Positions 48,973 through 60,655 of a stretch of 64,000 bases of DNA are shown piece after piece. The notes under the pieces are model-generated. The model ran no database searches. It was not told where the DNA came from and saw only the letters and a list, made by a program, of their open reading frames with translations. How positions within the stretch are numbered: position 1 is the first letter of the stretch; each line of letters begins with the position of its first letter. Origin of the DNA: Drosophila persimilis (Eukaryota; Arthropoda; Insecta; Diptera; Drosophilidae). Location: NCBI RefSeq assembly GCF_003286085.1, contig NW_020825298.1:4650001-4714000 (forward strand). Direction: 5' to 3'. Position numbers and translations under genes: made by a program.

Positions 48973-50083
48973 AATTTTTTTAAATATTACAATGTAAATA
49001 GTTTTACGAATATTTCTGGAAATTTACAGACTATATAGATCTGGCGATGACAATAAGATTTGTATACCACAATTTAGATAAATGTAAATAAATATTTATG
49101 TAATTTCTAGCGTAAAAAAAAGTCTGTTTCTGCATTATAATCCCTTTAAATCCCTTTGAAAAAACCCAAAAAAAACCTCCGCTCGCTGCACATTTTGTCA
49201 CATAAATACATCAAATTTAGCTAATTGTCACAAACTATTTTCATAATCATTTCAAATATATTTGTGTCTATAAATTTGCAATTAAATTAATTAGTTACCC
49301 CCCGAAAGACCCCACAAATATTTGCTTTAGCTTTGTGTGTTCATATTTAATATGATTAAATAGGGCTCATTAAAATAAACCAAAACAATGCTGCTCTCAC
49401 CCACTTGCCAGGCAAACACCTTAATTGGTCAACAATTTCACCCAAAAAAGGAATAACAATAAAGCGGGGAAAAGTTTTAAAATATTCACTGGATAAGCGA
49501 AAAGTTTGCACCGAAAATTAATTAGGCAAAAATTAAATTTATGGCCGCAAAACAAATAAAAACGGAGCCACCAGCAAAAACCAATAGAAAATGTTATCTA
49601 AAATATATATTTTTGGGGATACAATTTATCGGGCGGGAAAGCCATGAAAACTGTTTACAAAATATACCGCAAAATATTTTGTTAGCTCATTTCCATTTCC
49701 GAATTTACGAATGCAGAATTTCATAATTGAAATGCGGAAAATACGAGCATGTGCCTTCAAATAAAGGAAATATTTGTGGAATCGGTGGTAGAAAAATCCA
49801 AAAAGGGAAACCATAATTAAAGTGATTCGTTTTCAATAAAATATAAGCGAAACATTAAACTTAATGCAGATATTATTTAATAAGCGTCAAAGCGCACCCC
49901 TCGCCTGGGCGTTGAGTGGGCGTGGCAGACGTGGGGGAGCAGGGGGGGGGGCATGGCAGAAAGTTGCAAAACGATGCGCGCATCGCAAACTTGAAAAAAA
50001 TGCAATTAAGTTGGCAGCGGCGCCAAAGGAAGAAGGGGGTGTGCAGGGGGGGGCGCCATAAAATATAAAAAGTGATACTCCCA

Positions 50084-50116
<33 letters not shown>

Positions 50117-52891
50117 GAAGCGCGTGCATGGCCGCAACAATAAGTAAAGCAACAAATTTAATTAGCACCGCAGGAAGGCAGGCAGCGAAAATTGAATAAA
50201 ATCCACTACAGAATAAGTTGAGATATTGCCACAGGCAGTGGCTTTAAGACCTTGCGAGGAGCTAAGCATATGGCATATATAGAAGCTCTGAAGAGCTATA
50301 AAAGACACGGAGAAGAGAGAGAACCTCAAGGAACATCCAAGAACACAGCTCACAGCTTCACAACTCCCCAAAAAGGATTCATTTCTTTCTACTCACAACC
50401 ACTTTCATTAATTTCATGACCATTTCCTTGATTCAGATGAAAATATATTTATTTCTCCTTCTATTCCACCTGAAACGTATCTAGGAGATAGCTTTGCGGC
50501 CCAGACATCTCCCACACTTTGTAGTCCACATTTTTGCACATCTTTCATTAAACCTTTTGTCTCTTTTTCGCTCAATTTTGGACTCACATTCCATGAATTC
50601 CTTTACCAAATATTCGTAGAAGCCTGAGCTTTCGCCATAATTAAACGATATAGAAGAAAGGGCAAATCCATCCTTGAACAGCGACCTTAATCCCTCAAAC
50701 AGTTCCGCTTCACGGCGTCGTACTGTGGGCCACTTTCACATTGGGGCTTCGTTCGTCTTGGTTAATTTTTCGAGGACTACGAAAACTATTCCGCGCCACT
50801 TTCGACGCCAGGGAGGAGGCTGTATTTTGTGGCAGCCACACGGGGCTTCTCACTCAAAGTTTCACTCAAAAGCGTTCGCTCTCTCTCTCTCTTGGCCGCC
50901 CACTCTCTCACGACGCATGAGTGAGCGTCGACGGCCCCCCCGAACCGCATGAAAAACCGAAACCAATTTCAAGCTTTCAGCATTTCAGGACACGCAACAA
51001 GTTAGACTTCATTTTTATGACCAGCGAAGGCACTGTGGGTGGAGCGGGGAGGGCAGAGGTGCGGGGGGGGGAAACCCATTTACGACTTGAATTTCCATTT
51101 CATAGTTTCAGCGCCACCGTAGGGCATCATTTGGATTATGAATCCGCAAAAGAGAGATGATGACCCCGCCGTTTGATGTCCACCCAAGCAGAGCTCTTGA
51201 TCTTTGGCCTTTGGTGGCCCACGCAGCGTATGATTAATATCTGTATTAATTTGTTTTATGGCGCACACACCGCATACGCCGGGGCTTATCCAACATTCAC
51301 TGCACGCGCGCCTCCACATGACACAACGCGACATTTGACTAATGACAGGAGGAGCGTCTTCTCTGGAGAAAGCGAAAACTTTAATGGGGGAGTTTTAGGA
51401 GTCTGAAAAGAGAGACAAACGAGTCCGCAGGAGAGAGTGGGTGAAGTATTATAGCCTGGCTAAAATGTTGACAACTTGCTAACAAATGAAATGCAAACAT
51501 GTTGCAGCAGGCAGCGGGGGGGTGGGGGGCAAGAAGAAGGGAACTCGAAGGATGATGATGATGAAGGAGCCTTACAAAAGGCCTACATATGTATGTTTCT
51601 GTGTGTGCCCCTAAGCCGCTCTTCTGATAACAGAATGATTGAGGCCGAGAGCCCACAGACCGAAGATGGAATGCTCTCTGGGGGAAGAAAAGAAAAACAA
51701 ATAAAAGAAGAATTTCCCTCAAGTCTCATAAATTGATTGATGGAGGCAATGGGTCTATATTTTCGATGCCAAATATTTATTTGTACAGAAAAAATCACTA
51801 CGATAGTGTGTGCTGCTTCAACCCACTCTCTATAGGCTGTATACCCTTCTCCTTTGAGAGTATTTGGTGCAAAAAAAATAATAAAAAAGGGGAAGAAACT
51901 CCAACCAAATGAGCGAGCACCGCTTAGCCTACATTTCTCCTTGGGCTCAAACCGAAACCTAGAAAAAAGTCCTGAAAGGAAATAAAGTTTCGACTGTCTA
52001 ACGGACACGGAAATACCCTACCCCGAAAAAGGAAAAACCATCGCCAAAACCAGCTCCAACAAAAGTACGCGTAATAAGCGTAAGCACAGATGAGCGAACG
52101 ATGAGCACAAACAACTTTTAAGGCTAATCAAATATATTAAACAATGTTTTAGCTGGCAAACTGCTGCAGGGAATGGTAATGCCCTAGACCAGGGTAAACA
52201 GAATCAAATGTGGAAGGAGGCTGACAGACAGGCGAGGCGAGGCAAGGACTGTGAAAGGAGCTTAAGGATTTAAGCCCAAACATAGAATGGAAGCGGGCTG
52301 TCGGGCTGGCAGGTGGCGACAACGAGTGGGTAGCGCGACGGAGAAGGGAGGGCTCTGGAGGAGGCTGTGTGGCGCCCCAACGGTGTGAGTAATTAAGACG
52401 CAAGTGCGTAAAAGTTGCCCGCATGAAAATGACGCAAAACGCAGACCAGGATAAATGTGTCTGCCGTAGAAGGACGATAGACAGCTGGAGCTGGGAACTG
52501 AAGGGGAAGATGGAGCAGCACTGGGCACGGGGTACGGGGTACTGGCGACTGGCTACTGCCACTGAAGGTGGAGCTCTGCAGATGATGCTGTTGATGAAGC
52601 CCCCTCAAAAAAGTAAGCACAAGAAATGGCTTCAATTAATTGACTTAAGCAAAGAACAGAAAAAACAACAACAGCAACAAAATAGGAAAGAAGAAAGTGG
52701 GGTGGGGGGGGGGCACACAGCGGGAGAGCACAAATTGTTTCTGTCGGAGAAAAACAATTTTATAATTTTATTTCTTTTTTTTCTTCGTGGCATACTTTCA
52801 GGCGGGGCTCTCCAGCTCTCCAGTAAGAGCTTCACTTATCTGTGGGTAAAACCTAGGAAAAGGAACTTAAGCCCAAGTCAAAGAACGTCTT
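48973..52891. other. Non-coding stretch
   Basis: Contains (GT)n at 50090-50116, a CT run near 50879-50892 and several G-rich runs (49938-49950, 51063-51070, 52699-52711). Open frames up to 156 codons are present but lack recognisable domains and run through simple repeats. Confidence 0.5.
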
Positions 52892-53380
52892 AAGCGAAGA
52901 AATTTCACTACAAAAACATGGACAAATTTTATTCAAAATTGAGGGGATATCAAAGACATTTTCCTCGAAGAAAGGAAAGAAAAAGAAAAGGTCTTAAGCA
53001 GAGAAATTTCACTCCAAAGACATGGAACATTTATTGGAAATTAGGAGCAAATCAAAGTATCTTAAATTAAAGACAATTCACTCGAAGAAAGGAGGTCTTA
53101 AGCGCAGAAATTTCACTCCAAAAACATGAAACATTTTTATTCAAAATTGAGTGGAAATCAAAGACATTTTCCTCAAGGAAAGGAAAGAAAAAGAAAGCTC
53201 TAAAGCGCAGAAATTTCACTACAAAAACATGGAGCATTTATTCAAAATTAAGAGCAAATAAAAGTGTCCTAAATTAAAGACAATTCACTCAAAGAAAGGG
53301 CTGTCTTTCACTCCAAAAACATGGAATATTTTGTTCAAAGTGGAGAGCAAATCAAAGAAATTTCCTTCAAAGAAATGGCA
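52892..53380. repeat. 104-bp satellite-like array, five units with dimeric order
   Basis: Units begin at about 52892, 52996, 53100, 53203 and 53305, each with a form of 'aagcgcagaaatttcactcc' followed by 'aaaaacatgg' and an 'attcaaaatt'-like part; the last unit is truncated at its start. Units 1 and 3 share a 'cattttcctc' plus 'aaggaaagaaaaagaaa' ending; units 2 and 4 share 'aattaaagacaattcactc'. The array therefore repeats as pairs of about 207 bases. It is non-coding. Confidence 0.9.
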
Positions 53381-54589
53381 GAGAAATTCCAGGCCAAGAT
53401 CTTTAGCATCGATTTGCCTTTTCCCTTTAAAGATTGGCAAATTCAAATCACTCGCCGTAACAGCTGTGTCTCCTCTTTGGCCCACCGCCCCCCCGCCCCC
53501 AAAAAACAAGTCAATTAAAATTGACAGTCTAAGGATATCAAATTTGTCAATTGCTTGGGCAAGCACGTTTCTGGCATAAAACTAAATTACAAAGGCACCA
53601 CCCCCGCATCCCCCTCCCCCCCACACACACACACACACACAGAGGAGCACGGAGCACAGGAGCACAATAAACAAAGTGCAATTAGTGATATACGAGATAC
53701 GAGACACAAAGGGAGTCCTGGAAGAGGTAGAACAGGTCAAAGTTTATGGCAGAATGCAAGTCATATTTTATACAAGGCCGAAACGTCTGCGTTGCAGGAC
53801 ATAAAACATTTTGCTGGGGAAGGAAAAAGCGAGCCAAAGCCCTGACACTGATGCTGACACTTGCACACAACTCATCTGTCGCTCTCCGTGTGGCATGGAG
53901 GAGGAGCTCGGTCGGTCTGTGGGCCACTGGCACTAGAGCCCATTGTGCATATAATTTGTCACTTGCATGCTCTTTATACACACTACAAACATGACCAACA
54001 GACGGGCGGGAGACACACAGGAGACAGGAGACAGCAGACAGTGGAAAGGAGACACTGGACACTGGACACTGGACAGTGCCACAGTGCCACAGAAATGATA
54101 GCAGACAGCGGACATACGGCAGGTCGTCTTCTCGAATAAAACACAGCAAGTATATCTGTCGGAATGGTGAATCAGTCGTTTATCACGCAGTCACATAGTC
54201 ATTCCCCATATACGATTTCACGCATACCTTTTTGGGGCCCACTGTCTCTCTCCATAAACGTCAAAGAAGATTTAAAATCGCATGTCCTGCGAATTGGTAT
54301 GTCCTGTGTATGTCCGCTCAATCGAGAATATTTGATTTACTTGAACAAATTTCCGGTAAACAAGGAAACGATGAGAAATAAAAAAAAACAACAGGCAGAT
54401 TTTCATTTTGGAAATTGATGAGGAGAAAACTTTAATTTTTATTTATTTTAACAGACGCTTAAAGTCCTGAAGGAAGCTGACAATTAATTGTATCTGATTT
54501 GGGGGTCTCAAGAGCGAGGATAAAGATTTCATGTATCATAAGTCTAGAGGCATACATTTTATAAAATTACTCTGGAGCATGGAGCATGG
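53381..54589. other. Non-coding stretch
   Basis: Holds a CA run at about 53622-53641 and a GACACTGGACACTGG array at about 54050-54093. No coding exon is supportable. Confidence 0.5.
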
Positions 54590-54900
54590 TAGACTTGGAT
54601 ATATCTACATAATCTATTCATCGAAATATTCTATCATTTCGATATATCTATTCATCGAAAGATTCTTTCATTTCTATATATCTATCCATCATTAAATCCA
54701 CCTCTATCTATCTATCTATCCATCTATCCATCCATGAATCTATCTATACATCTATCTATCTATTTATCTATCTATCCTTCTATCTATGTATCTATATATC
54801 TAACTATCTATCTATCAATCAATCAATCTATCTATCTATGAATATACCTCTCTATTCATTCCTCTCTCTGCATTAATCTATATCTCTATGTCTATCGTTC
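54590..54900. repeat. (CTAT)n / (CATC)n microsatellite region
   Basis: Dense TATC/CTAT tetranucleotides with CATC and AATC variants, best at 54700-54840. To the left a 'tctattcatcgaaa' phrase is repeated near 54614 and 54648. Confidence 0.85.
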
Positions 54901-57900
54901 TGTCCACCCAAATCCCCTCTCTCTATTAGTCCACTATCTCATCCGTAGCCTATCTACAAATCTTTTAATCTACTCAAACACATATTAATGTCTATTTCGA
55001 GGAATTTCCCAGCAATGCATTATCTATTTTTCTATAATTTTGTACTATTTAAGCCCATACCATCAATAAATATCAGAAACACCCCAAAAATGAGTGATGT
55101 TTATGGATATTTTCAGTGATCTCCCACTTTCAATAAAAACAATAAATAATATGATTACCACCATTTATTTATGAATTATTGATTGTCGATTGTATTGACA
55201 AATGAAAAGGTTAAATATTTGTCTGATATTCGTGATATTTTATATGTATAAAAATACAGCGGCGAGCACATTTTTCACTTTAAACGCCTGTAAAATCTTT
55301 AAAAATTAATCAACCCTTGGGATTTATTTTTTCATAGATTCTTTAATTTAGACAATAATTTCAATTCAAAGAGATCTTTTTCCTTAAGATATTTCAATTT
55401 GTACCTGTCGAATTTATGAACTTCCGAATACTTTTATATCCCATAGAAAACTTTTTCTTATTGAATTATTTTCTTTTCATTTTTAATTATTGTGAGAGTG
55501 AAATAGAAATACTTTTTAGATGTTTTTTATCTCTCCGAACCCAACTTTATTTTCCTGAAACGCCATTGAGAATGATCGAGCGTCGATCTACATCCTTTTT
55601 GCCTGGCCGTATCTTTGGTATTTTCCTAGAGGGGTCGTACATTCTTGGATTATTAATATAAACTAGGGAAGCCGTATTGGCTGATGCAGGCTATAATGGG
55701 GATAATGATAGGGGCTTTCCCACCACATATAGATACAAATTTATTTCTGTTTATATATCCTTCAATGATGCATCCTGCCTTTCTTCGCCCATAAGATCTT
55801 TACCCTTTATTAACATGCATCCCCCTATTTACCTACATATTTACTATTTATCCAGGCTTGTTTCTTTCTTTTTGCTACCCAAAAACCCCAACCATCTCCT
55901 TGTATCGATTTGCATAAGCATTTATATGTGCCTGTTACCACAGCTTTTCTTCACTAATATTTTCTCTATTTATTATTTACCCGAGAGACCCATAAAAAGC
56001 CCCTGGAAAAAGAAGCCGAAAAACACCTTGTGGAGCGAAAGCATCGACCATTACCTCGGCAGCAACGTTTCTCTCAGTTTAACCTTTATCCCTTGCCATA
56101 AATAATAAGCGTGAAGCGTGTCTGTCATACAGGATTGTCACTCTCCCCCTCCCCCCCCCCTCTCCCCATCCCTTTCCTTTGAGCATAAAAAAAATCCTAG
56201 TCATGTTTTGTTTGGGCACACTGACAAGTGTTAAAATAACATTTGCACTGCATTTTAAATGGCAAAAGAATTTTCCTGAATTTTCCTCAATTTTCCTGTA
56301 TTTTCCTTTTGTTTTCCAACTGCAGAAGCGAGCGTTGAAACCAAACAATCAACAAACGAATTTCCTGGCTAGTCGGGGATTTTTTGTTGTTGGTCGGTAA
56401 GAGGGAGAGGGAAACATCAAACATGCTAAATAAATGTTCGCTTTGGGCCACGTTTTTCGTTTCGTTTGGGTCTCTCTTTCTGTCTTTCTGGCTTTTAGAC
56501 GCTGGCTGCTTCATCTGATTTCGCTTGGGCTTGGTGCTATTTTTAGGCTTTATCTAAAGCGGCAATCAAACTGAATTTAACCCGCAAACGCACACACACA
56601 CACACACACAGGCGCAGCGTGGCGCCTGCTGTGGCCCTAAAGCAAAAATCATAGCATACTTTAATGCGCTGCCCACGGGTCCTGTCGCTTGGGCCTACAA
56701 GCTTGCGAAGGATATGATGGGCTTAGGGATAACTTGGAACAGGGTCTATTCTTGGCTCATCAACAGGGTATCAATCATTTGGGCCGCATCCTTCTTGGCC
56801 ATTTTTTACGCCCATATTGCGTACCGCGGCGTGTCACGTGAACGCTTCGATGGCTGCCATATGGCAGACTCTGTCTGACACTTTTTGATTAAATTACCGT
56901 TGCCTGTCAATAAGAGCGACAGGCCCGTCCAGGCCAGGGCACAAAGGCCTCTGCTCTGCCTCTTCCCCCCCCGCACTATCCTTGCATATTTGCAACTGTC
57001 AAAGTTTTTGTGCCACACAATTAATATTGTTATTGCAACTCAATGAAAGCTTTTTGTTCCAGCTCTGTCATCGTGCCACGCCTGCCGCCTACCGCCTGCC
57101 GCCTGCCGCCGCTGCTGCTGATGCAACAGTAATGACATCTTGACTTGTCATTCAAGCCTGACAGCTGTTTAAGCTCTAATTGCCACTATAAACATGATTG
57201 ATGCCTCTCCTCGCCTCTGTGCCGAAAACTTTGTCCTTGTTGCTCTCTCGCCCTCCCCCTCCCCCTCCCCCTTCCCCTCCCCCCCTCTCTCTTTGTCTTT
57301 TTTTTTTTTTTTTGCAGCCCGTTTAATTAAACCTCCATATGGCAGACGGTTGGCCGGAGAGCGATTGCCAAAGAGTTGTTGGCCCGTGTGTAGGCGGCGA
57401 GGAGTGCTATTTTTAGACGCCGCAGCGCTGATTAGAACAGCAGCAGGAAGAGCGTCAGCACAAAGGCGTCCCCTGTCCCCCTGTCCCCCCGTCCCCCTGT
57501 CCACCCGTCCCCCCATGTAAATATCAGAAGCCAATATTGAACTGTTGTGTGGCTAAAGTTTACTCTATGCCGTTTCCCCCCCTCTGCCTGTTTGTTTGTT
57601 TGTTTGTCGGGGATTATTGATAGATATGGCCAAACTCTCGCTCTCACTCGCCCTCTCTTTCACTCCCACCCTCACTCTCTCTCTGTCTCTCTCCCTTATG
57701 TAAAGGCGATAACCGCTTGACGCAAGTCAGCACAAGGAAAATTCTTGTTACCAACCAATTGAATTTTTTTGGTTTTTGTTGGCTTCTGATGAAATATTTG
57801 AGAAAATTGCAATGCCAAGGGTTTCAGGTGTGGGAGATGTGTCGAAGGAGTTCAATGGTTACCAATCCATGGCTATGACTTATCTTTGAGATATTCCATC

Positions 57901-58279
57901 AAGGAAGATGCCTTTGGAAGCAATACAAACAATACCTTCCTACCTATTGGGGAATTTCGTATTCAAGGTCTAACCAAAGACTCAGAGCCATCCAAAAAGC
58001 TGTTCTATAGAGTGGTGGGGGCTCCATCTTCACCTTTGTTTCGTGTCTAGCCACTGCCCTTTGAGGATTTTGTCTGTTCTGCAATGCCTTGGGCACCTAA
58101 GTCGGTCCCCTGAACACAACAACAAAATACACAGTCTCTCTTTGGCTTTACGGCTCAAAGAATCCAACAAAATATATATAGAAGACTTACTTTCGATCCA
58201 AAAAAGAAAATGCCTAAAAGTCGCTTCATTGTGGCAGATTTTTTAAAACAATTTCATACGAATTTAACGTTATAATTTC
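54901..58279. other. Non-coding stretch upstream of the small gene
   Basis: Contains CA at 56589-56610, CCGCCTGCCGCC repeats near 57080-57112, CCCTCCCC runs near 57250-57287, a GTCCCCCTGTCC array at about 57469-57514 and CT runs near 57640-57695. No exon is supportable. Confidence 0.5.
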
Positions 58280-58425
58280 TATCGTTATCGTTATCGTTAT
58301 TTCTTATAACAGAAATATTTTTGAAAACCCAGCAAGTCACTAAACAGTCTTAACAACTCTGCTTATTTTTTCATTCATAGAATCATTTTCAGAAAAAATC
58401 CTATAGGAATAGAACACCAAAAATC
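58280..58425 (+). promoter_or_regulatory. Upstream region of the small gene with three TATCGT repeats
   Basis: A TATCGTTATCGTTATCGTTA run lies at 58280-58299, about 130 bases before the ATG. It resembles but does not match the DREF site TATCGATA. An initiator-like TTTCAGAAA occurs at about 58387-58395, roughly 35 bases before the ATG, and is a possible transcription start. No TATA box is obvious. Confidence 0.35.
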
Positions 58426-58917
58426 ATGCCGAACTTCAACGGTGCCATCATTGTGCACACCCTGCAACTGCTGAAGATACCGGCCACAGTGCGTCAGATC
58501 GTGAATACCATATCGAACCACACCGATCTGCCGGAGGAGGACATCAAGAAGCCCGTGAAGCAGACCCTCGAAATGGGCACACGCTTGGGTTTCCTGCAGA
58601 AAATGGACGGTAAGTTAATTGAATCTGTAAAGGCTTGAGATCATTTTCCCTGTCGCTACGAAGGTCGCTACTACCTGGTGCCGATGACCTTTGAGAACCT
58701 GATGAGCGAAATGAAAGAGCTCGATTTGAAAGCCAAGACCGAGTCGCAGCGGCCAGTCCGCAAGGCTAAAAAGGAAAAGAAGGTAACCAAAACCAAATCA
58801 GAGGGAAAGACCACCAAGAAACAGATCAAGAAACCGGCTGAGGAATCCCAAACCTCTACCATCACCATGGTGCCCTCTGAACTGAAAATAAGCTCCAAGC
58901 CCAAGGCTGTCAAGTAG
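58426..58917 (+). CDS. 145-aa protein with DUF4777-like winged-helix N-terminus and basic tail
   Basis: Two exons, 58426-58609 and 58664-58917, join in frame through a GT-AG intron of 54 bases (codon GGT split after the first G) to give 145 residues. Residues 4-67 have the helix-helix-helix-strand pattern of a small winged-helix domain: AIIVHTLQLLKIPATVRQIV, then LPEEDIKKPVKQTLEMG, then GFLQKMDGRYYLVP. This resembles what I know of the Drosophila-restricted DUF4777 family (recognised from memory, not searched). Residues 90-120 are a lysine-rich linker, as in linker-histone tails, and the end is Ser/Thr-rich. The start has an AAATCATG context and the frame is closed upstream. The gene is compact, with its own polyadenylation signals. 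DNA or chromatin binding is an inference. Opposite orientation to the large exon suggests it is nested in that gene's intron. Confidence 0.85.
58610..58663 (+). other. 54-base intron of the small gene
   Basis: Begins GTAAGTTAATTG and ends CTACGAAG, a typical short fly intron. Retention would add KLIESVKA after Gly62 and stop, giving a 70-residue protein made of the N-terminal domain without the basic tail. Confidence 0.85.
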
Positions 58918-59079
58918 TCGAGGACCTCTAGAACAAACCCAAATAGAACCCACTGTAAACCCACCTGAAAGAACGCAACTTAAAGACCCTACAATTGAAC
59001 CAAAAGAGACCACACTTCCAGCATATAATAGCCAACCAATGAGCCACTTAAATTGTCCGTTTTGTTTAGCTTAAACCAA

Positions 59080-59112
59080 AATAAATAATGAAATAAATAT
59101 GTGATAAATAAA
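59080..59112 (+). terminator. Polyadenylation signals of the small gene
   Basis: Three AATAAA hexamers at 59080-59085, 59092-59097 and 59107-59112, 160-195 bases after the stop codon. Confidence 0.7.
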
Positions 59113-60069
59113 ATGATTACTTAAAGCAATATTTGAGTGGGTTTTTGGTCCTTGTTTATACAGAAAATTCGCATAATTGTTGCCCCAAAACAAATGATGA
59201 ATTTCCCCCAAAAAACAATTGAATTTCCCTCTGAAAAACAATTGAATTTCCCCCCCGAGGGATATTCATTTTAATTACAAAATTTCAATCGGGAATTGTG
59301 GATATTTCTTTATGACTTTGTAGCGTCTAATGCCACCCCCTGGGGGGCAGTCTCTTCCTTTGAGAAATGATTGCTCATTTACGCAAGTTGACAAATGTCT
59401 CAATTAGCGTGGGACGACTGCAGGACTCTGTCTCTCTCCGTTGGGGCAAGGCAAAAGGGATGCCACGTCGCCCCGACTTTGTCGCGACGCTTCCTATTCA
59501 ATTTGAAAACCAAATGATGCGTCCCCTCCGCCAAGTGCCAATTTGCTCTGTGCATTGACCATATGGTGGGACGCCCCCACAGACACACACCAACACACAC
59601 ACACACACACACAGTCCGTCATGCGACACTTCACCACACTCTGCTCTGCGGCACTTAAACACCACACCACACCGCAACGCACAGCACACCACAGAAGACT
59701 CTGAGCCCCAACGAGAACACACTTCAGCCCTGCCTGACTTAGCAAAGAGCTTTGATACCAGTCGGGTGTTCTTTTGCATACCCTGGGAGGAAGGGTAGTC
59801 GGGTTAGGGACTCAAAAGGGAGGCCCTTTAGGGGATAGGTACCTGAAAAGTGGCCTCAACAGAAGTGCCTTTCTGTCCTTCTTCTAGAGGGACGGCTTGA
59901 AATCTTCTTCTAGATCTTCTAAAAGGAGGCAGTATAGAAATCGTAGTGTATAGTATATTATAGGAGAGATCTAGATACTAGATAGATAGTGGATATTAGA
60001 GGGGAGGCTATACCAAATGGTAAAAAGTATCTAGAAGAGAAGTTCCTGCTTTTCCGCACAAACCTCTTC
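59113..60069. other. Non-coding stretch
   Basis: Contains (CA)n at about 59593-59612 and an ACACCACACC run near 59658-59692. GAATTTCCC repeats lie near 59199-59255. No gene is supportable. Confidence 0.5.
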
Positions 60070-60655
60070 AAGGAAAACCTATATCTGTGATATATTCCTA
60101 TATCCTATATAATCCTATATCCTATATAAACCTATATCCCATATAATCCTATGTATATCCTATATAATCCTATATCGTATATAATCCTATAACGTATATA
60201 ATCCTATATCTGTGATATATTCCTATATCCTATATAATTCTATAGCCTATACAATCCTATACCCTATACAATCCTTTATCCCATATAATCCCATATCCTA
60301 TATAGCCCTTCAATAGGGTATCTAAACCTTCGGTCCTAGCCCGCGTTACCTCCCATATAATCCTATGTATATCCTATATAATCCTATATCCTATATATAA
60401 TCCTATATCTGTGATATATTCCTATATACTATATAATCCTATATCCTATATAATCCTATATATCCTATATAATCCTATACCATATATAATCCTATATCTG
60501 TGATATATTCCTATATCCTATATAATTATATATCCTATACAATACTATATCCCATATAGTGCTATATCCTATATAGTCCTATATCCCCTATAATCCCATA
60601 TCCCATATAGCCCTTCAATAGAGGGTATCTAAGCCTTCGGTCCTACCCCCCTATA
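60070..60655. repeat. TATA-rich minisatellite with ~304-bp higher-order repeat
   Basis: Short units of the type ATCCTATATA fill the region. The phrase 'tctgtgatatattcctata' recurs near 60084, 60209, 60408 and 60496. A longer non-TATA phrase beginning CCCTTCAATAG and containing CCTTCGGTCCTA lies at about 60306-60342 and again at 60610-60650, giving a higher-order period of about 304. There is no coding content. Confidence 0.9.
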
